Positions 1 through 7,942 are shown, counted from the stretch's first letter. The stretch is 49,436 nt of DNA from Chloroflexota bacterium (GCA_012797815.1 JAAZOK010000065.1:1-49436); one strand, 5' to 3'. Notes: generated from the sequence alone by a model not told the origin. Program-made: numbers and translations.

Positions 1-215
1 CCGCTGGGGCAGAAGGGCACCGGCTTGAAATGCCAGCCATAGCGTTCCTGCAACTGCCGGATGAAAGCGCTTGGATCCTGTTTCAACAGGTTGATGCGGA
101 TGGCGGGCGGTAGATCTTGGGATAGCACTTCCACCAATTGCTTGAATTCTTCAGGCTTGAGCAGTGCCCGAAAACGTTCCAGAGCGGTTTCAACGGAAGG
201 GGATAAGGGGTTCAT
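1..215 (-). CDS. NOL1/NOP2/Sun-family rRNA/tRNA cytosine-C5 methyltransferase (partial, N-terminal end)
   Basis: The gene runs leftward out of the window; only about 71 N-terminal codons are present. The start is the ATG at 213-215, which overlaps the stop of the upstream gene as ATGA. Visible residues include FRALLKPEEFKQLV near residue 12, PPAIRINLLKQ near residue 33 and PVPFCPSG at the cut edge. The pair R(I/V)N.LK followed by PVP(W/F)CP is typical of the N-terminal region of RsmB/RsmF-type m5C methyltransferases. The SAM-binding domain lies outside the window, so which family member it is cannot be settled. The overlap places it last in the RNA-modification operon that starts at the transglycosylase gene. 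Confidence 0.68.
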   Translation of the reverse strand, partial: MNPLSPSVETALERFRALLKPEEFKQLVEVLSQDLPPAIRINLLKQDPSAFIRQLQERYGWHFKPVPFCPS

Positions 216-1018
216 TCCTGTAGCCCCTTATGGATGCAGAATACCAGTTCGTCTCCGCATTCCACTTCCTCGATCTGCCAGGCATATCCCTGCACGGTCT
301 GGTCGACCAGATGGCGCATGCGTTCGTGCATGTCGTGTGTTTTTCCGATGTCGCTGCCCGGTAGGGATACCAACAGATATTCCACGCGCAGGGCTTCCCA
401 TAGCCGGCGGTTGCTGCCTTTCTGGCGCTGCTCCATACGGTGGGCCTCTTTGAAAAAGAAAGCCACCTCGGCAGATTGGGTGGGGGGATCGACCAGAATG
501 TCGCGTTGTTCGGCGTGTGCGGCTGAGAAACCGCACTGCTTGAAGAAGGCGTTCAACAGATTTACGCGCGGCAGGTGGATGTCATAAGCCTGATAATCGA
601 TATCAGGGGGCAGGTCCAGCATGGGCAGCGCGAAAGGGTTCAACCCGCATGCCAGATCCAGAATGCGCTGTGGTGTGCCGGCGATGGCAAATAATTTGGT
701 ATAGAAATTCGCCAGGTTGGGCAGGCGTTCGCGGGTGGAGGTGTGGCAGGTCAGCATACGCCTGGCAAATGCTTCCAGTTCGTTGCGGGTGGTGAGCTGG
801 CGGACCTCCTGCAGGGCTGCTTCGTAATCGGGGTCACCCAGATACAGCGCGGTGAGCTGGTGCAGTTTTTTGCGCACGCTGGCTTCGATGGCGCGGGGAT
901 CGCTGTAGCGCCGGCTCTCCTGTTCGATCAGGTCACGGATGGTTTCGGGCGGTAAGTGCAGGGCACGGTATTTGCGCGTTTGCAGCAGCTTTTGGCTGAG
1001 AGTTTCCAGATCGTTCAT
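212..1018 (-). CDS. 16S rRNA (guanine1405-N7)-methyltransferase family protein, copy A (Arm/Rmt-like)
   Basis: Predicted 268 aa. The ATG at 1016-1018 is chosen because it lies one base after the stop of the upstream gene; a longer in-frame extension would overlap that gene by 102 bases. It has a helical N-terminal part (about 1-90), then TSTRERLPN at about 93-101 and the SAM-binding motif DLACGLNPFAL at about 121-131. STRERLP followed by DLACG.NP.AL is characteristic of the Arm/Rmt/FmrO family, which methylates G1405 in the 30S A site and gives resistance to 4,6-disubstituted aminoglycosides. Whether this copy modifies G1405 is an inference. It is a diverged duplicate of the neighbouring gene. 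Its TGA overlaps the next ATG by four bases, so translational coupling is likely. Confidence 0.8.
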   Translation of the reverse strand: MNDLETLSQKLLQTRKYRALHLPPETIRDLIEQESRRYSDPRAIEASVRKKLHQLTALYLGDPDYEAALQEVRQLTTRNELEAFARRMLTCHTSTRERLPNLANFYTKLFAIAGTPQRILDLACGLNPFALPMLDLPPDIDYQAYDIHLPRVNLLNAFFKQCGFSAAHAEQRDILVDPPTQSAEVAFFFKEAHRMEQRQKGSNRRLWEALRVEYLLVSLPGSDIGKTHDMHERMRHLVDQTVQGYAWQIEEVECGDELVFCIHKGLQE

Positions 1019-1019
1019 C

Positions 1020-1835
1020 TTACGGATCTCTCTCGATGCGGTAAGCCAGTTCGCTGGCGAACAGGAATTTACGGTAGTGCCAGCCCAACTCTGCCAATAG
1101 ACTTTCGAACTGGCTGGCATAATGTTGGCGCATGCCTTTTTCTTTGCCCCCGATGCTGCGCACCGGAAAGCTGACGATCAGGGTGCGCGCTCGAATACCG
1201 GTCAGAATGCGCCGGGCGCTTTCTTTGTCCGCCTGTTCCAGGCAGGGCAGGGTCTTCAACAGCAGGGCGACCTGTACTTGTTTTTGTGGAATGGTTGATA
1301 AAAGATTGCAGGTGCTGGCTTCACCCTTGATGTGAAAATGTGCAAAGAAAGACTGTAGAAAAGTGGTCATATCGTTGAAGATGTCGCAGGCGCTGTATTG
1401 AATATCCGGCTCAACCGGCATCCAGCTCAATGCCAGCGGGTTGAATCCACATGCCAGATCCAGGATGGAGGTGACGGGTTGGATATCTGCCAACAGGGTG
1501 GCATAAAATTCACCTACAATGGGAAGACGTTCGCGGGTGGAGGCGTGCTCTTGCATCAGGCGCAGACAAAACTGCCGGTTTACCTCGGTGTGCAGGTCTG
1601 TGGGCAGCATTGCCAGTTCTTGCAAGTGTGCCGTGTAATCGGGTTGCTGGGCGAAATACGCCCAACCCACCTGATGCAGTTTGTTGGTGGTACCCTTGAT
1701 CGCTTCTTTGAGCGAGGTGCGTTTTTTTATTTCTTTGCCGGCGATGAACGTCACCAGGTCTCTATCCAGGCAGCGATATTTCTTCTTTTCCAGCACCTGG
1801 CGGACCACTTCGTCCCTGTCGATGGTGGTGCTCAT
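1020..1835 (-). CDS. 16S rRNA (guanine1405-N7)-methyltransferase family protein, copy B (Arm/Rmt-like)
   Basis: Predicted 271 aa; the ATG at 1833-1835 overlaps the TGA of the transglycosylase gene as ATGA. The layout matches copy A: a helical N-terminal domain with KYRCLDRDLVTF near residue 19, ASTRERLPIVGEFY at about 98-111 and the SAM motif DLACGFNPLALSWM at about 126-139. FNPLALSWM is closer to the motif I spelling I recall for known resistance methyltransferases than copy A is. Both copies keep the family motifs but differ at most other positions, so this is an old duplication. Substrate G1405 is inferred from family membership; one copy may act on a different rRNA site. Confidence 0.82.
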   Translation of the reverse strand: MSTTIDRDEVVRQVLEKKKYRCLDRDLVTFIAGKEIKKRTSLKEAIKGTTNKLHQVGWAYFAQQPDYTAHLQELAMLPTDLHTEVNRQFCLRLMQEHASTRERLPIVGEFYATLLADIQPVTSILDLACGFNPLALSWMPVEPDIQYSACDIFNDMTTFLQSFFAHFHIKGEASTCNLLSTIPQKQVQVALLLKTLPCLEQADKESARRILTGIRARTLIVSFPVRSIGGKEKGMRQHYASQFESLLAELGWHYRKFLFASELAYRIERDP

Positions 1836-2917
1836 GCTTGCTCTCCGCGTAAGAAGTCAATGAGGCGTGCCATGAACTGCAGGTTGTGGATGCTTGCCAG
1901 GCGCACATACAAATTTTCATTGATCTGGTATAGATGGTGCAGATAACCCAGGCTGTAATGCTGGCAGGTGTGGCAGGGACAGGTCGGGTCGATGGGGTGT
2001 TCGTCGCGGATATGCTTCTCGTCTTGCGCATAGATATACTGGAGCCAATCCTGCTTTGCAAGGTCAAAGCTCCCGCGCAGGCGATATAACCTGGCGTGGC
2101 GGGCATCGCGTGTCGGCATGGCACAGTCAAAAAGCGGGTAGCCCAGCTTGAATGTTTTTACCAAATTGTAGGGGTGACCGATACCCAGTGCGTGCATGGG
2201 AAATTCGCCGGGGATCAGTTCACGCGTATAGCCGACCATATCTTCCACCAGATTGCCCTCCTTATCCAGTGGCCAACCGCCATAGCCGTAGCCGTCAAAA
2301 CCGATCTCCAGCAGGGATTCCGCGCAGGTCTTGCGCAGTCCGCGAAAACCGCCACCTTGGACCACTGCGAACAATGTACGGTTTTGGTCGGTATCGTTCT
2401 TGCTCTGGTCCCGTAATTTTATAAATTCCTGATGGCAACGTTTTGCCCATTGCACGGTGCGTTGCACGGAAAGCAATTGTTCGCTTTCAATGTCATCCAC
2501 GTGTGTGCAATCATCCAGGCAGAATAGCACATCTGCTCCCATTTTCCATTGGATCTGGATGCTCTTTTCGGGGGTGAGGGTGATCTTCTTACCGCGTCTG
2601 CTGTCTTTCAGCAGGATGCCATCATCTGTGAAGCTCCCAAAGCTGCAGCTCTGGCGAATGAGGGAATAAGCTTGAAAACCGCCCGAATCGCTGAAAATGG
2701 GTCCCTGCCAGCCACTGAAAGCATGCAACCCGCCCAATGCGCTGATGACGGTGGTGCCGGGTTTTTGCATCAGATGGTAGGAATTCATCATGACCGCCCG
2801 CACGCCGCAGGCTGCCAGATCCTGTGCATCCAGACCGCGCACCTGTCCGAAGGTTGCATCGGGCAGAAATGCCGGCAGAGAGATCGCTCCGTGGGATGTG
2901 GAAAATGTCTTATCCAT
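1832..2917 (-). CDS. tgt: tRNA-guanine transglycosylase family protein, divergent
   Basis: Predicted 361 aa, close to the usual bacterial Tgt length. Family members exchange a guanine base in tRNA, typically G34 for preQ1 on the way to queuosine. Visible features: FSDSGGFQAYS near residue 94 with the catalytic Asp, VVQGGGFRGLR near 206, DCAMPTRDARHARLY near 284 with the nucleophile Asp, and a C-terminal zinc site CPCHTC (near 333) followed by a His in SIHNL. The usual GGL.VGE segment reads YGGWPLDKEGN, so the base-binding loop differs and the substrate may not be preQ1. No clear Shine-Dalgarno precedes the ATG, but TACAAT lies about 15 bases upstream, so the message may be nearly leaderless. 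First gene of a four-gene operon with rRNA methyltransferases. Confidence 0.85.
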   Translation of the reverse strand: MDKTFSTSHGAISLPAFLPDATFGQVRGLDAQDLAACGVRAVMMNSYHLMQKPGTTVISALGGLHAFSGWQGPIFSDSGGFQAYSLIRQSCSFGSFTDDGILLKDSRRGKKITLTPEKSIQIQWKMGADVLFCLDDCTHVDDIESEQLLSVQRTVQWAKRCHQEFIKLRDQSKNDTDQNRTLFAVVQGGGFRGLRKTCAESLLEIGFDGYGYGGWPLDKEGNLVEDMVGYTRELIPGEFPMHALGIGHPYNLVKTFKLGYPLFDCAMPTRDARHARLYRLRGSFDLAKQDWLQYIYAQDEKHIRDEHPIDPTCPCHTCQHYSLGYLHHLYQINENLYVRLASIHNLQFMARLIDFLRGEQA

Positions 2918-2965
2918 ATCTTGATAAGACAGATTGTAACATTGAGAATTGAAAAGGCGGGAGAC

Positions 2966-3883
2966 TTATTGCAGAACGGTTAAGGCATGCAGGGTTGCCC
3001 AGGTGTCCGCTGTATCGTTTCCAGCTGTGAAAGCCCAGGTGCGCCCGCGAAATGGACTGCTTCCATGCCATTTACCGTTTTTCATTTGTTTACTTTCCAG
3101 CCAATCCAACGCTTTGCGAGCCGAAGGATGGTCGAGTGCATCCAATTCTTTTAATACACCCAGAGTGAAGAGAATATCCACATTGTAAAACAGGGGAAAA
3201 TTCAGCGAGAACCATCTTTTATGGATCTTTTCTTTGTATGGGTAATCTGCATCTACCAGGGAATAGCGTTTTAGAACGAATTCCAATCCGTGCTGGATGG
3301 CATGCTGCACGGCAGACGTACGTTTTTCAGTGGGAATGGCTGCCAGCCCCCATAAAGCACGGATGACTCCCCAGGCACAGGGTAGTTCATAATTCCACTT
3401 GCATACTGAATCACATTCTATCTCACGCACCAGCAGGGAGATGGTATCTTGAATGATAGTATTTTCCACTGGAAGGCAGTGAAGCTGGTAGCGCAAGAAA
3501 TTTCCCCAGAAGCAAGCTAAACCGCTCTCTTCATGCTCGATCTGTTCATGCAGATTTTTCTGCAAGCGCTGGTTCATATACAACGCGCCCTTTTGCATGG
3601 CAGGGTGATCTCCGGAGAGACCCAGTTCGGTCAAGAGCTGCATGCTCCAGTGAGTGGATTTATATTTAGGAGAATAATATCTGCGATCCCAGATCCAGTA
3701 ACCTTCTATGTACTGCTCTTGAAGAATGGAAAGCACAGGTTCCTGTGCTGCTACATGCGCCTGTTCCTGTACTACCTGGGGATGGTCAGGGGGCAGCCCT
3801 TCCAACCTGGTTAAAACAAACAGGCGGATGGAAGGAGTATCCGCCTGTGTTAACCGTTTTATCATTTCTTCACGAGTTTGCAT
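2966..3883 (-). CDS. Alpha/alpha-toroid (squalene cyclase/prenyltransferase-like) protein of unknown function
   Basis: Predicted 305 aa. The ATG at 3881-3883 is preferred because GGGAGG stands just upstream; an in-frame TTG seven codons earlier would place that Shine-Dalgarno inside the gene. Repeated units such as GYWIWD, STHWSMQLLTELGLSGDHP and DWLESKQMKNGKWHGS resemble the QW-type helical repeats of the terpenoid-cyclase and prenyltransferase toroid fold. I see no DxDD or other cyclase acid motif, so catalysis is doubtful. There are several Cys residues in the middle part. Its stop lies about 48 bases before the transglycosylase start. It could be a binding or scaffold protein. Confidence 0.55.
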   Translation of the reverse strand: MQTREEMIKRLTQADTPSIRLFVLTRLEGLPPDHPQVVQEQAHVAAQEPVLSILQEQYIEGYWIWDRRYYSPKYKSTHWSMQLLTELGLSGDHPAMQKGALYMNQRLQKNLHEQIEHEESGLACFWGNFLRYQLHCLPVENTIIQDTISLLVREIECDSVCKWNYELPCAWGVIRALWGLAAIPTEKRTSAVQHAIQHGLEFVLKRYSLVDADYPYKEKIHKRWFSLNFPLFYNVDILFTLGVLKELDALDHPSARKALDWLESKQMKNGKWHGSSPFRGRTWAFTAGNDTADTWATLHALTVLQ

Positions 3884-3907
3884 GGATTTCCTCCCTCGTG
3901 GCAAGGT

Positions 3908-4411
3908 TTATTCTTTTGGTTTGGGTTTAAAAAAGGCGCTGATCAACACGATCACACCCAGCCCGATGATGAAGAGCGGCCATAGATTTCCGTAGTTCCA
4001 GCCCAGTCCGAAAGAACCTCCGAAGATGACGAACCCGGTGGCGCTGATCGCCATCAATACCAGACTGCTGCTGTCAAAGCGTGGTCCACCGCGGTCGATC
4101 AAACCGCTCAACAGGATACCCAACCCCACAAATCCGGGGATCAGCGTCCATGCGAAAGACCAGGTATCCCATCTGCCGGTCATTCGCTGGTAGTAGAGGA
4201 TAGCGCCGATACCACCCACGATGCAGCCGGGGATCGCCAGCCCGCCATTGCGGGAAAGGATGGCAGACAGCAGGAATACGATGCCCACTCCGATCACGAT
4301 GAACGGCCAATCCAAAAAGTCAAAATAACCCGGAAAAACGCGGGTGACCAGCAGGAAAGCACCGATGATGATGAGGATAAGACCCCAAACCAGATCACTA
4401 CGATTCTTCAT
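3908..4411 (-). CDS. Small multi-pass membrane protein (LiaF/DUF5668-like transmembrane domain)
   Basis: Predicted 167 aa, almost all hydrophobic: about five or six membrane segments, starting with LVWGLILIIIGAFLLV near residue 8 and ending with LWPLFIIGLGVIVLI near 143, followed by a short basic-acidic tail (KPKPKE). The repeated pattern of W or G, P, L, then hydrophobic stretch (DFLDWPFIVIGVG, NLWPLFIIGLG) is typical of the LiaF-like or DUF5668 transmembrane module found in Chloroflexota and Firmicutes. Function is unknown; relatives sense or respond to envelope stress. An AGGAG lies just before the start (minus strand). It stands 24 bases upstream of the toroid gene and may be co-transcribed. 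Confidence 0.6.
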   Translation of the reverse strand: MKNRSDLVWGLILIIIGAFLLVTRVFPGYFDFLDWPFIVIGVGIVFLLSAILSRNGGLAIPGCIVGGIGAILYYQRMTGRWDTWSFAWTLIPGFVGLGILLSGLIDRGGPRFDSSSLVLMAISATGFVIFGGSFGLGWNYGNLWPLFIIGLGVIVLISAFFKPKPKE

Positions 4412-4471
4412 TTTTACTCCTTTATTGTCGATAATCTATCTCATATACGTAAAAGGAAGGAGTGGGTTTCA

Positions 4472-4501
4472 AAAAGAGAAAAGGTGCTCCTTTTCTCTTT
4501 T
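4472..4501 (-). terminator. Intrinsic terminator after the flavodiiron gene
   Basis: A perfect 13-bp inverted repeat (4472-4484 with 4489-4501, loop TGCT) begins nine bases after the flavodiiron stop codon. On the minus strand the stem ends in a run of U residues, as expected for an intrinsic terminator. Confidence 0.75.
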
Positions 4502-4509
4502 GGTCTTTT

Positions 4510-5700
4510 CTATAGACTCCTTGCCAGTGTAGTGCTGAGTGCTTCGATCTTCTCCAGGTCTTCTGGCAAAGCTTGCACGTTGAATTCCGCCTTGCCCAGC
4601 AGATCCCAGTTCAGGACCTCACTTTGCTTGTTGATAAAGCGCATCGCACCACCGCCCCAACCATAACTGCCCACATAGATCGCTTTTTTATCGCTCATGC
4701 GTTTTTTGTCTGCCATTTCCAGCACAAATTCCATGCTGGGGAACAGCCCCCCTTCGTAAGTGGGGGCGCAGATCACCACTCCTGCGCTTTCCCACAGGGC
4801 AGGCAGGATGTAGCTGATATGCGTTTCACCCACATCAAAGCTGCTGAATGGGATGCCAACTTTTTTCAACCCCTGTTCGATGCTGGGGATCACCCGGGCG
4901 GAGATGCCATACATGGATCCATGCAGCAAGCAAACTCGCTTGGGAGCATGCCCTCCTGCATATTCTGACCACTGGATATATAAATTGAGAATACGCTGCG
5001 GGTCTGCACGCCATACCAGTCCATGAGAAGGTGCTACCATTTTTACATTCAACGGTGTGATCTTTTCGGCAGCTTTCAACACCGGTTTGCTGAAAGCACA
5101 TACGATGTTGGAGAAATATCGCAATGCTTCATGGACGTAGTAGTCCAGGTCATCCTGTTCATCATCAAAGATACTCTTCTCCAATACGCCGTAACCGCCA
5201 AAACCGTCACAGGAAAACAGAATACCGTTCTTTTCTTCAAAGGTCATGATGGTTTCAGGCCAGTGCACCATAGGGGTGGAAAGGAAGTGCAGGGTATGTG
5301 CACCGAGTGAGATGGTCTCACCATCCGTTATTACCTGCACGTGCTCACGAATGCCAAAGAAAGCCTCCAGCATTTCGCGTGTTTTGGCACTGCCCAGGAT
5401 GGTGATCTGGGGGGCGATCTCCAGCAGTTGCATGATTGCTCCGGAATGGTCTGGCTCCATATGATTGATCACCAGATAGTGCAACTGGCTGGGATCGATA
5501 CGGTCTTTGATATGTTCGATCAGCAATTCACCCTTGATATCCTTGCACAGGTCTATCAGGGTACTTTTTTCGTCTTTGATCAGATAGCTGTTATAGGAAA
5601 TACCTTCTTTCTCGATCGACCACAGCCCTTCAAATAATTTGGTGCTGGTGTCATTCACACCGATCCAGAAAATATCATCCGTCAATTTAACCGGGTTCAT
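4510..5700 (-). CDS. fprA: Flavodiiron protein (FprA-type A-type flavoprotein, O2/NO reductase)
   Basis: Predicted 396 aa. Two ATGs are adjacent; the second (5698-5700) is better spaced from AGGAG. The N-terminal metallo-beta-lactamase-like domain carries the diiron ligands: HMEPDHSG near residue 80 (H-x-E-x-D-H), a His in PMVHWPE near 146, Asp in SCDGFGGYG near 165 and His in PSHGLVW near 226. A flavodoxin-like FMN domain follows from about 255 (VCLLHGSMYGISARV, then GSYGWGGGAM). Such cytosolic enzymes reduce O2 to water or NO to N2O with electrons from rubredoxin or F420H2, protecting anaerobes. No rubredoxin gene lies next to it. The gene appears to form its own transcript, with terminators on both sides. 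Confidence 0.93.
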   Translation of the reverse strand: MNPVKLTDDIFWIGVNDTSTKLFEGLWSIEKEGISYNSYLIKDEKSTLIDLCKDIKGELLIEHIKDRIDPSQLHYLVINHMEPDHSGAIMQLLEIAPQITILGSAKTREMLEAFFGIREHVQVITDGETISLGAHTLHFLSTPMVHWPETIMTFEEKNGILFSCDGFGGYGVLEKSIFDDEQDDLDYYVHEALRYFSNIVCAFSKPVLKAAEKITPLNVKMVAPSHGLVWRADPQRILNLYIQWSEYAGGHAPKRVCLLHGSMYGISARVIPSIEQGLKKVGIPFSSFDVGETHISYILPALWESAGVVICAPTYEGGLFPSMEFVLEMADKKRMSDKKAIYVGSYGWGGGAMRFINKQSEVLNWDLLGKAEFNVQALPEDLEKIEALSTTLARSL

Positions 5701-5728
5701 CATTACTCCTGCTTAAATTAAAAATTGA

Positions 5729-5756
5729 AGATATGGCTCTATTTTAAGCCATATCT
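5729..5756 (-). terminator. Intrinsic terminator after the VIT1-like gene
   Basis: Stem AGATATGGCT (5729-5738) pairs with AGCCATATCT (5747-5756) across an 8-base loop. Read on the minus strand it is followed by a T-rich stretch (TTCAATTTTTAATTT), fitting a terminator between the VIT1-like gene and the flavodiiron gene. Confidence 0.7.
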
Positions 5757-5783
5757 CGTCTTAATTTGGGTAATATCGGTTTC

Positions 5784-6392
5784 CTAATGCGATGTTCCCA
5801 ACAGGTTGCTGATCAGAATAGAGACCAGACCCGCTGCGAGGGTTTTTAATCCCATCCCGATCAAACTTTGTTTGGATATTTTGCCCAGGAACATGCCCAG
5901 ACCGAACAGCACCAACAGCGCAAATCCGATGGCGGTGTAGTAGACATAATGAATGTCCACGAACAGATTGGCAAAGAAGAACGGGATCAATACCACCAGC
6001 GATGCCAGGAAGGGAGAAAGCCCATCCACCAGCGAAACCGCTACTGCCGCAAAGCGGGAGGCTTTACCGATCTTGCTGCCGTTCAGGTCTGAAAGGGTGC
6101 TACGGCTTAATTCATCCATCTCCCGTTTGCGCTCGGCTGATTCGGTCAGGAAGGAACCCCATAACCCCGAAATACCGATCGCCACCGAAGTGGTGAGCCC
6201 GGTGGTTACCACGATCACCGGATCATCCACACCGGCGGCGTAATGCCCGGTTAAAACGCCGATGATCGTGAGCACACCATCGAATGCGTTCATGGCAAAA
6301 TAGCGCCTGGCTATCTCGCCAATTTCTGCTATTTCATTGTATTCACTGATCCTCTCAAGCGTTTGCTTGAGAGGGTTATCTTTATGATCCAT
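5784..6392 (-). CDS. VIT1/CCC1-family membrane protein (putative iron/manganese transporter-like)
   Basis: Predicted 202 aa. RRYFAMNAFDGVLTIIGVLTG near residues 29-49 is the hallmark first membrane helix of the VIT/CCC1 family (N-x-FDG.LT..G...G). Four further hydrophobic stretches follow (about 62-80, 116-137, 141-165 and 180-198), with the basic-acidic segment ESAERKREMDELSR in the central loop, where metal-binding helices sit in the family. Known members move Fe2+ or Mn2+ into vacuoles or out of the cytosol; here the substrate is only inferred. It lies 17 bases downstream of the DUF211 gene and is probably co-transcribed with it. Confidence 0.75.
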   Translation of the reverse strand: MDHKDNPLKQTLERISEYNEIAEIGEIARRYFAMNAFDGVLTIIGVLTGHYAAGVDDPVIVVTTGLTTSVAIGISGLWGSFLTESAERKREMDELSRSTLSDLNGSKIGKASRFAAVAVSLVDGLSPFLASLVVLIPFFFANLFVDIHYVYYTAIGFALLVLFGLGMFLGKISKQSLIGMGLKTLAAGLVSILISNLLGTSH

Positions 6393-6409
6393 TTTTATTT
6401 ATAGGGGAT

Positions 6410-6700
6410 TTAGTCCTGAAGTGTGGCGGCATCATCGATGATCATTTTGCCTGCAACAACCTCATCGATAGAATGAATAGAACCACCCTGATCGTGAATT
6501 AAAGCTGCGACTACATCGTAGTCGAGATCATCACCTTCGATGGTGATCTTGGCATTTTCAACTTTGTGGTCGATCTCAGCGATGCTGATATTCACAGCAG
6601 AAATGCCATCTAAAACGCTGATTCTTTTTGCAAGGTCCACTATACTTGGCTCGATTGGTTTTAAGGTATCAAGCACTAACCTACGTATTTTTCCTATCAT
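6410..6700 (-). CDS. DUF211 domain protein
   Basis: Predicted 96 aa, the usual size of the DUF211 family, known mainly from archaea. The pattern IRRLVLDTLKP near residue 5, DLAKRISVLDGISAVNISIAEID near 22 and NAKITIEGDDLDYD near 49 fits the ferredoxin-like beta-alpha-beta fold of this family. The biochemical role is unknown; a metal-linked regulatory or binding role is suggested by the VIT1-like neighbour, which is inference. A TAA lies in frame four codons upstream of the ATG, so this start is firm, but the Shine-Dalgarno is poor (AGGAG stands about 18 bases away). Confidence 0.72.
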   Translation of the reverse strand: MIGKIRRLVLDTLKPIEPSIVDLAKRISVLDGISAVNISIAEIDHKVENAKITIEGDDLDYDVVAALIHDQGGSIHSIDEVVAGKMIIDDAATLQD

Positions 6701-6784
6701 CTCTGTTTCTTAAGACTACTCCTTTGTAAGGAACAAAATATTTGATGGTCGTATTTATACCATAATTTCAAGATTTGAATATTT

Positions 6785-7864
6785 TCATATTTCATTCTTA
6801 TATAACACTTCTACCCATTCCCGGTTCTTCCACAGCGCACAATACCCATCGCTTTCATCCAAGCGTTCGCTGCTGTTGCGAATGATTTCAAGATGCCTGG
6901 ATTGCAGTGCCTCCAGCAGAGACACTTCTTTGAGATTGGCATCTGAATAAGGGGAGAAGGGGCAGGGTTGCACCTCACCCAGGGGGTTGATATGCACCAG
7001 CCCCTTGCCGCCTGCCACACAGCCGCCCAATTCCACCTCCCCACCGGGGAATGCCAGGAATAATGCCGGGTATTTCACCCGCAGTTCTTCCAGGATGGCA
7101 AGATGCCGCAGCACTTGCGGGGGAGTGAGCGCCAGTTCGTTCGATTCCATATTCACCGGCAGATAGTTGATGAAGAAAAACACCTTGCAGCCCTTTTCCA
7201 TCATATCCACCAGGTAAGCCTCATCGTTGACCAGCTCGAAATTCTGACTGGTCTGGGTGATGGAGGTACCGAACAGGACCTTATTTTCTTTTAGCTTGTT
7301 GAATACCTCATTGGCGCGTTCGTAAATACCACCGCCGCGCCGCAGGTCGGTGTCTTGCTGGTCCCCTTCGATGCTGACCACAGGCAGGATGTTGCGTTGC
7401 CTTCTCAACTGGTGAATGGCAGCGTCGTCCAGTAAGGTGCCGTTGGTGAAAAGCAGGAAGATCATGCGAGGAAATTCATCTAACGTGTCGAGCAATCCTT
7501 CGCGCATGAAGGGTTCCCCGCCTGCCAGCAAGATCACGGAAACACCCAGGTCGCTGGCTTGCTGGATGGTATCCTGGAACTGCTCCCGGGTGAGTTCCTT
7601 TTCTGGGGAGTGGTGCAACACTTTGGCATAACAGCCCACACAGTCCAGGTTGCAGTTGTTGGTGATGCTGAAAATGATCATGGGTGGGATCTGCACGCCC
7701 TGGCGTTGATAGCGTGCTCGTTTTTGTTCTCCCAGGCGAAAAGAGAGATACAGGCGGGCAGCCGTCCAGGCGAGCTGCGGGTTGTTCAAACTGAATGATA
7801 CGATCTGTCGCAACCCCAGACGAAAGCTGAGATTGAAGTAAGTGGTGATATCCTGTTTTTTCAT
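6785..7864 (-). CDS. Radical SAM protein with C-terminal cysteine region
   Basis: Predicted 359 aa. The 4Fe-4S binding motif reads CNLDCVGCYA near residue 72 (C-x3-C-x2-C), preceded by the beta strand PMIIFSITNN. LLAGGEPFMREG near 113 is the GGE motif and VVSIEGD near 162 a later barrel strand. The C-terminal part has GGCVAGGKGLVHINPLGEVQPCPFSPYS and a last Cys in GYCALWKN, resembling an incomplete SPASM or twitch auxiliary-cluster domain. The N-terminal 55 residues are helical. The substrate is unknown; no obvious precursor peptide gene lies next to it, so this may be a stand-alone modifying enzyme or a heme-pathway-like radical SAM protein. It is divergent from the P-loop gene on its right. 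Confidence 0.82.
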   Translation of the reverse strand: MKKQDITTYFNLSFRLGLRQIVSFSLNNPQLAWTAARLYLSFRLGEQKRARYQRQGVQIPPMIIFSITNNCNLDCVGCYAKVLHHSPEKELTREQFQDTIQQASDLGVSVILLAGGEPFMREGLLDTLDEFPRMIFLLFTNGTLLDDAAIHQLRRQRNILPVVSIEGDQQDTDLRRGGGIYERANEVFNKLKENKVLFGTSITQTSQNFELVNDEAYLVDMMEKGCKVFFFINYLPVNMESNELALTPPQVLRHLAILEELRVKYPALFLAFPGGEVELGGCVAGGKGLVHINPLGEVQPCPFSPYSDANLKEVSLLEALQSRHLEIIRNSSERLDESDGYCALWKNREWVEVLYKNEI

Positions 7865-7936
7865 TATCCGATGATTCCAGTTTTGTTTTCACGAATTATA
7901 CGTGGCGGATGGAAAATGGTTTCAGAAATTTTTTAC

Positions 7937-7942
7937 TATAAT
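7937..7942 (+). promoter_or_regulatory. Candidate -10 element for the P-loop protein gene
   Basis: TATAAT stands about 35 bases before the ATG at 7977, in the gap between divergent genes. No convincing -35 hexamer is visible at 16-18 bases upstream. Confidence 0.45.

Noticed and set aside
234-1946. Plus-strand open frames across the two rRNA methyltransferase genes
   Set aside because: They are shadows of the minus-strand genes; they lack Shine-Dalgarno sites and give low-complexity, Cys/Arg-rich translations without family motifs.
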